Origin: Caldibacillus thermoamylovorans
GTDB lineage: Bacteria > Bacillota > Bacilli > Bacillales > Caldibacillaceae
Assembly: GCF_000751775.1 (NCBI RefSeq)
Contig: NZ_CCRF01000038.1
Span: 24,328-88,327, forward strand
Length of the DNA stretch: 64,000 nt
Direction: 5' to 3'
Positions 61,104 through 64,000 of this stretch are shown here, one piece after another (position 1 is the first letter of the stretch; the number at the start of each line of letters is the position of its first letter). The position numbers and the translations under genes are program-made. Under the pieces are notes generated by a model. The model did not search any database. It was given only the letters and a program-made list of their open reading frames with translations, and was not told where the DNA came from.

Positions 61104-61266
61104 CATCAGTGGGGATAAAGAGGCCCATTCTTGAAAATTTCACTTTATCCCGCGCAAACGGTCACTAAATCTTTTTTCTGGGGCTTAAGAAAGATAAGTG
61201 CCCGATTAGTTCAACTAAAACAATCAGTAGGGATGAAGAAATCCCCCTTGATGGAAGTTTTTTTAC
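61104..61266 (+). terminator. Repeat-type hairpin and terminator
   Basis: GCATCAGTGGGGATAAA (from 61104) is close to the arm at 41805, with TTTATCCCGC at about 61142-61151 as its partner. A second unit ATCAGTAGGGAT (61223-61234) / ATCCCCCTTGAT (61241-61252) ends in a T7 tract. The region appears to be two tandem terminators derived from one repeat. Confidence 0.5.
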
Positions 61267-61331
61267 GTTTATGTGGAAAAATAGGATAAAATAGAATTTG
61301 GATATATTTTCAATTTGAAAGGAGATTTATC

Positions 61332-62384
61332 ATGACAAACACAAAATGGACCGGATTTGTCGGAACATATACAAAAGGGGAAAGTGAAGGAGTTTATTCT
61401 TTTGTTCTAGATACAGATAAGGAAAAAATTATGAATGTTCAACTCGTTGCCAATTTGGAAAATCCGACATATTTGGCTATATGTAAGGATAATAAAAATT
61501 TATATGCCGTGGCTAAGGAAGGGGAACAGGGAGGAGTTGTCGGATTTCGAATCGACGAAAATACCCACAAACTTGTTGAATTGAATAAAGGGTTTACTGC
61601 AGGGTCCTCACCTTGTTATGTTGCAACAAATTCAGACGGTTCTTTACTTACAGCAGCATACTACCACCGCGGTACCGTTGAATTATATACATTGAATGAG
61701 GACGGTTCTTTGAATGAATTGAAATCCACTGTTGCCCATGAAGGGAAGGGGCCGAATCCGGAGCGGCAGGAAAAACCGCATACCCATTATGCTGACTTTA
61801 CACCGGATGAAAAATATGTAGTGGCTGTTGATCTTGGTATAGATCAGCTAATTACTTATGAAATCGTTCAAAATGAATTAGTAAAGAAACAAACATTATC
61901 GCTTCATCCCGGTTGCGGTCCGCGTCATTTAACTTTCCATCCTAATGGTCGCTATGCCTATTTAATGACTGAAATTAGTTCAGAAGTTATAGTGTTGGAA
62001 TATCATCATGAGGATGGCAGCTTTAAAGAAATTCAATACATATCCACCATTCCGGAAGATTTTCAGGAAAATAATCAAGGCAGTGCGATTCATATAACTT
62101 CTGATGGGAAATTTGTATATGTTAGCAATCGCGGACATAACAGTATTGCTATTTTTCAAGTAGATGGTGATACAGGGATGCTTTCTTTGGTTGATTTTGT
62201 CTCTTCAGAAGGGGATTGGCCGCGGGATTTTATTCTCGACCCAAGTGAAAATTATCTTGTCGGATCTAATCAAGAAAGCAATAATTTGGTTCTTTACAAG
62301 CGAGATAAAAATTCAGGTAAGCTTACCCTACTACAAAAGGATGTAAAAGTCGGCCATCCGGTTTGTGTTAAATTCATGAAATAA
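61332..62384 (+). CDS. Lactonase-family seven-bladed beta-propeller (YkgB type)
   Basis: A 350-residue protein of the 6-phosphogluconolactonase-like beta-propeller family (YkgB/Pgl). Typical pieces are FVGTYTKGESEGVYSF, HTHYADFTPDEKYV, GCGPRHLTFHPNGRYAY and YVSNRGHNSIAIF. Such enzymes hydrolyse the lactone of the oxidative pentose phosphate path; the assignment to that substrate is from family only. Start ATG 61332 follows AAAGGAG. Monocistronic. Confidence 0.9.
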   Translation: MTNTKWTGFVGTYTKGESEGVYSFVLDTDKEKIMNVQLVANLENPTYLAICKDNKNLYAVAKEGEQGGVVGFRIDENTHKLVELNKGFTAGSSPCYVATNSDGSLLTAAYYHRGTVELYTLNEDGSLNELKSTVAHEGKGPNPERQEKPHTHYADFTPDEKYVVAVDLGIDQLITYEIVQNELVKKQTLSLHPGCGPRHLTFHPNGRYAYLMTEISSEVIVLEYHHEDGSFKEIQYISTIPEDFQENNQGSAIHITSDGKFVYVSNRGHNSIAIFQVDGDTGMLSLVDFVSSEGDWPRDFILDPSENYLVGSNQESNNLVLYKRDKNSGKLTLLQKDVKVGHPVCVKFMK

Positions 62385-62414
62385 ATTTTAAGTGGATAAT
62401 TATCATAATATAAG

Positions 62415-62442
62415 AAAAACCAGGCTATTTTACCTGGTTTTT
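62415..62442. terminator. Bidirectional terminator
   Basis: AAAAACCAGG (62415-62424) pairs perfectly with CCTGGTTTTT (62433-62442), between the convergent lactonase and peptide-transporter genes. Confidence 0.9.
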
Positions 62443-62466
62443 CTTTCAACATGAAATATGAATCAA

Positions 62467-63960
62467 TTAATGGACACCTTTCATGAATTTTTCGATTTTT
62501 GGTGATAAGAGGAATAAAGTTATACTTAGTAGTATCGCAATAACCCCGATAGTACCGAAGTAAACCATTTCTGTTTCCGGTTTATAAAATTTTACGATTT
62601 GTGCATTAATTGCTTGTGCTGCCGCATTGGATAAAAACCAAAGACTCATTGTTTGTGCTGAGAACGCTTTTGGTGCTAATTTTGTTGTTGCAGAAAGTCC
62701 GACCGGAGATAAGCACAATTCACCTAACACACAAACAAAATAACTTAGAACAAGCCAGAGTGGATTCACTAAAGAATCGGTTCCGCCCAGATAAGCAGGT
62801 AATAAGATAATAATAAACGATAAACCGGCAAAAAGAATCCCAAGGGAAAACTTTTTCGGTATAGATGGTTCCCGATTACCGAGTTTAATCCATAACCAAG
62901 CAAATACCGGTGCCAAAGTTATGATAAATAATGGATTTAATGATTGGAACCAGGCCGGTGAAAGGTCAAATCCGGCAAAATGTAATTGTGTTCTTTCGTC
63001 GGCATAGTTGGCTAAAATCGTTGAACCTTGTTCCTGAATAGCCCAGAACATAACGGAAGCAATAAATAGCGGGATATATGCCAAAAGTCGTGAACGTTCA
63101 ACATCTGTTGTTTTCGGACTGCGATACATAGCAATAAAATATCCGGCAGGAATTAAAATGCCAAGGATACCGACTAATGTAATAAAGCGTTTAAAGTCCA
63201 TATAGCCGATTTTTATAGTGAAGATAAATATAAGGGCAAGGATGATTGTGCCAATACCAATCCAAGTAAAGATTTTTTTCTTATCTTCAGACGGAAGCGG
63301 ATTGGCCACATAAGCACCGGCTTGTCCAAGATTTTTCTTCTTCGTAACGACAAAAAGAATTAATCCGATAAACATACCAATTGCAGCAATCGAAAAGCCG
63401 AGATGGAAATTATGTTTCATGCCGACTTCCCCGACAATTAACGGTGAAAGAAAACCGCCCAAATTAATCCCCATGTAAAAGATACTAAACCCGGAGTCAC
63501 GGCGACGATCTTCCGGTGAGTAAATATCTCCAACTACAGAAGAGACATTTGGTTTTAAAAGACCTGTACCTAAAATAATGAGAACCATTGAAACTAAAAA
63601 GAAAGCAAAGTTTCCCGGAATAGCTAATGCGATATGCCCGAACATAATGAGTACACCGCCGTAAAAGACGGATTTAGAAGTTCCAAGCAAGCGGTCGGCA
63701 ACCCATCCGCCAATAATACCTGACATATACACTAAAGATCCGTATATACTCATAATCGACAAGGCCGTACTTTTATCAAGACCCAGTCCGCCTTTCGATA
63801 CTTCATAGTACATATAGAAAACAAGAATGGCTCTCATTCCATAGTAGGAAAAGCGTTCCCAAAATTCTGTAAAAAACAATGTAAATAGGCCTTTTGGATG
63901 TCCTAAAAATCCCTTTTGAGGAATTGTTTTCCAAATATTCTGTCTATCTATGGATGACAT
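62467..63960 (-). CDS. POT-family proton-dependent peptide transporter
   Basis: A 497-residue transporter with about fourteen helices. The POT signature ExxER is in FFTEFWERFSYYGMRAILVF, and helix 5 holds GINLGGFLSPLIVG, close to the family's second motif. Imports di- and tripeptides with protons (DtpT/YclF type). Start ATG 63960 lies 12 bases after GGAGG, a long but workable distance; no better start exists. It complements the app peptide importer at 36-42 kb. Confidence 0.92.
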   Translation of the reverse strand: MSSIDRQNIWKTIPQKGFLGHPKGLFTLFFTEFWERFSYYGMRAILVFYMYYEVSKGGLGLDKSTALSIMSIYGSLVYMSGIIGGWVADRLLGTSKSVFYGGVLIMFGHIALAIPGNFAFFLVSMVLIILGTGLLKPNVSSVVGDIYSPEDRRRDSGFSIFYMGINLGGFLSPLIVGEVGMKHNFHLGFSIAAIGMFIGLILFVVTKKKNLGQAGAYVANPLPSEDKKKIFTWIGIGTIILALIFIFTIKIGYMDFKRFITLVGILGILIPAGYFIAMYRSPKTTDVERSRLLAYIPLFIASVMFWAIQEQGSTILANYADERTQLHFAGFDLSPAWFQSLNPLFIITLAPVFAWLWIKLGNREPSIPKKFSLGILFAGLSFIIILLPAYLGGTDSLVNPLWLVLSYFVCVLGELCLSPVGLSATTKLAPKAFSAQTMSLWFLSNAAAQAINAQIVKFYKPETEMVYFGTIGVIAILLSITLFLLSPKIEKFMKGVH

Positions 63961-64000
63961 AAAAAACCACTACCTCCTTTAATATTTAATATATTAGTGA

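Noticed and set aside
1..64000. rRNA, tRNA genes, prophage or replication origin
   Set aside because: No tRNA cloverleaf, rRNA, phage structural gene, or DnaA-box cluster was recognised on either strand.

Overview
The window is chromosomal DNA from a low-GC, endospore-forming member of the Bacillaceae; the genus cannot be fixed from sequence alone. The evidence is a set of spore genes (an SspH-type small acid-soluble protein, a CsgA-type protein, a CotD-like coat protein, a YjcZ peptide), strong AGGAGG-type ribosome binding sites with many TTG/GTG starts, and Firmicute-type RNA switches and operators (an Arg T-box, a yybP-ykoY Mn riboswitch, a PhoP box, paired Fur boxes).

Layout. 1-5.7 kb: a membrane protein, a secreted C39-like peptidase, and a selenium pair (selD plus the tRNA 2-selenouridine synthase gene), then sspH and a CBS-domain protein. 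5.8-7.2 kb: an APC amino-acid transporter. 7.5-23.2 kb is accessory in character: an Rpn/PD-(D/E)XK protein; a complete four-gene Wadjet (JetD-JetA-JetB-JetC) anti-plasmid operon; a KatE-type large catalase whose distal-pocket His and Asn are replaced; a DUF2809 gene whose end lies in a repeat; a frameshifted DinB remnant; and a PLD-nuclease/DEAH-helicase/DUF3427 protein convergent with a NUDIX hydrolase. 23.6-29.3 kb: an ABC exporter preceded by a duplicated palindrome, an amidase, a YrvL-like membrane protein and a nucleoside deoxyribosyltransferase-like protein. 29.4-34.1 kb: a cluster of palindromic repeats, then pstS-pstC-pstA-pstB-phoU under a textbook PhoP box. 34.2-35.1 kb: a TerC-family gene behind a yybP-ykoY riboswitch. 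36.1-41.8 kb: a five-gene oligopeptide ABC operon in app order (D-F-A-B-C). 41.9-47.4 kb: a TetR regulator with a perfect palindromic operator, small genes, an SDR, a CYP152 fatty-acid peroxygenase and a FusB-type EF-G-binding protein that carries a second copy of the TetR-like operator. 47.5-50.1 kb: small, mostly sporulation-linked genes. 50.4-53.3 kb: a MerR/TipAS regulator and a T-box-controlled arginyl-tRNA synthetase. 53.5-55.7 kb: a NamA-type ene-reductase and a stand-alone EAL protein. 55.8-59.8 kb: a Fur-controlled yclNOPQ-type siderophore importer. 60-64 kb: a C45 acyltransferase-like protein, a YkgB-type lactonase and a POT peptide transporter.

Functionally the window joins nutrient acquisition controlled by its signal (phosphate by PhoP, iron by Fur, manganese by riboswitch, arginine charging by T-box, peptides) with a defence segment. 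The best candidates for new biology are the catalase with a rebuilt distal haem pocket next to Wadjet, the helicase/NUDIX pair, and the shared operator linking a TetR regulator to a FusB-type ribosome-rescue or antibiotic-tolerance gene. Most starts were re-chosen by ribosome binding site, so many coordinates differ from the longest open frame.
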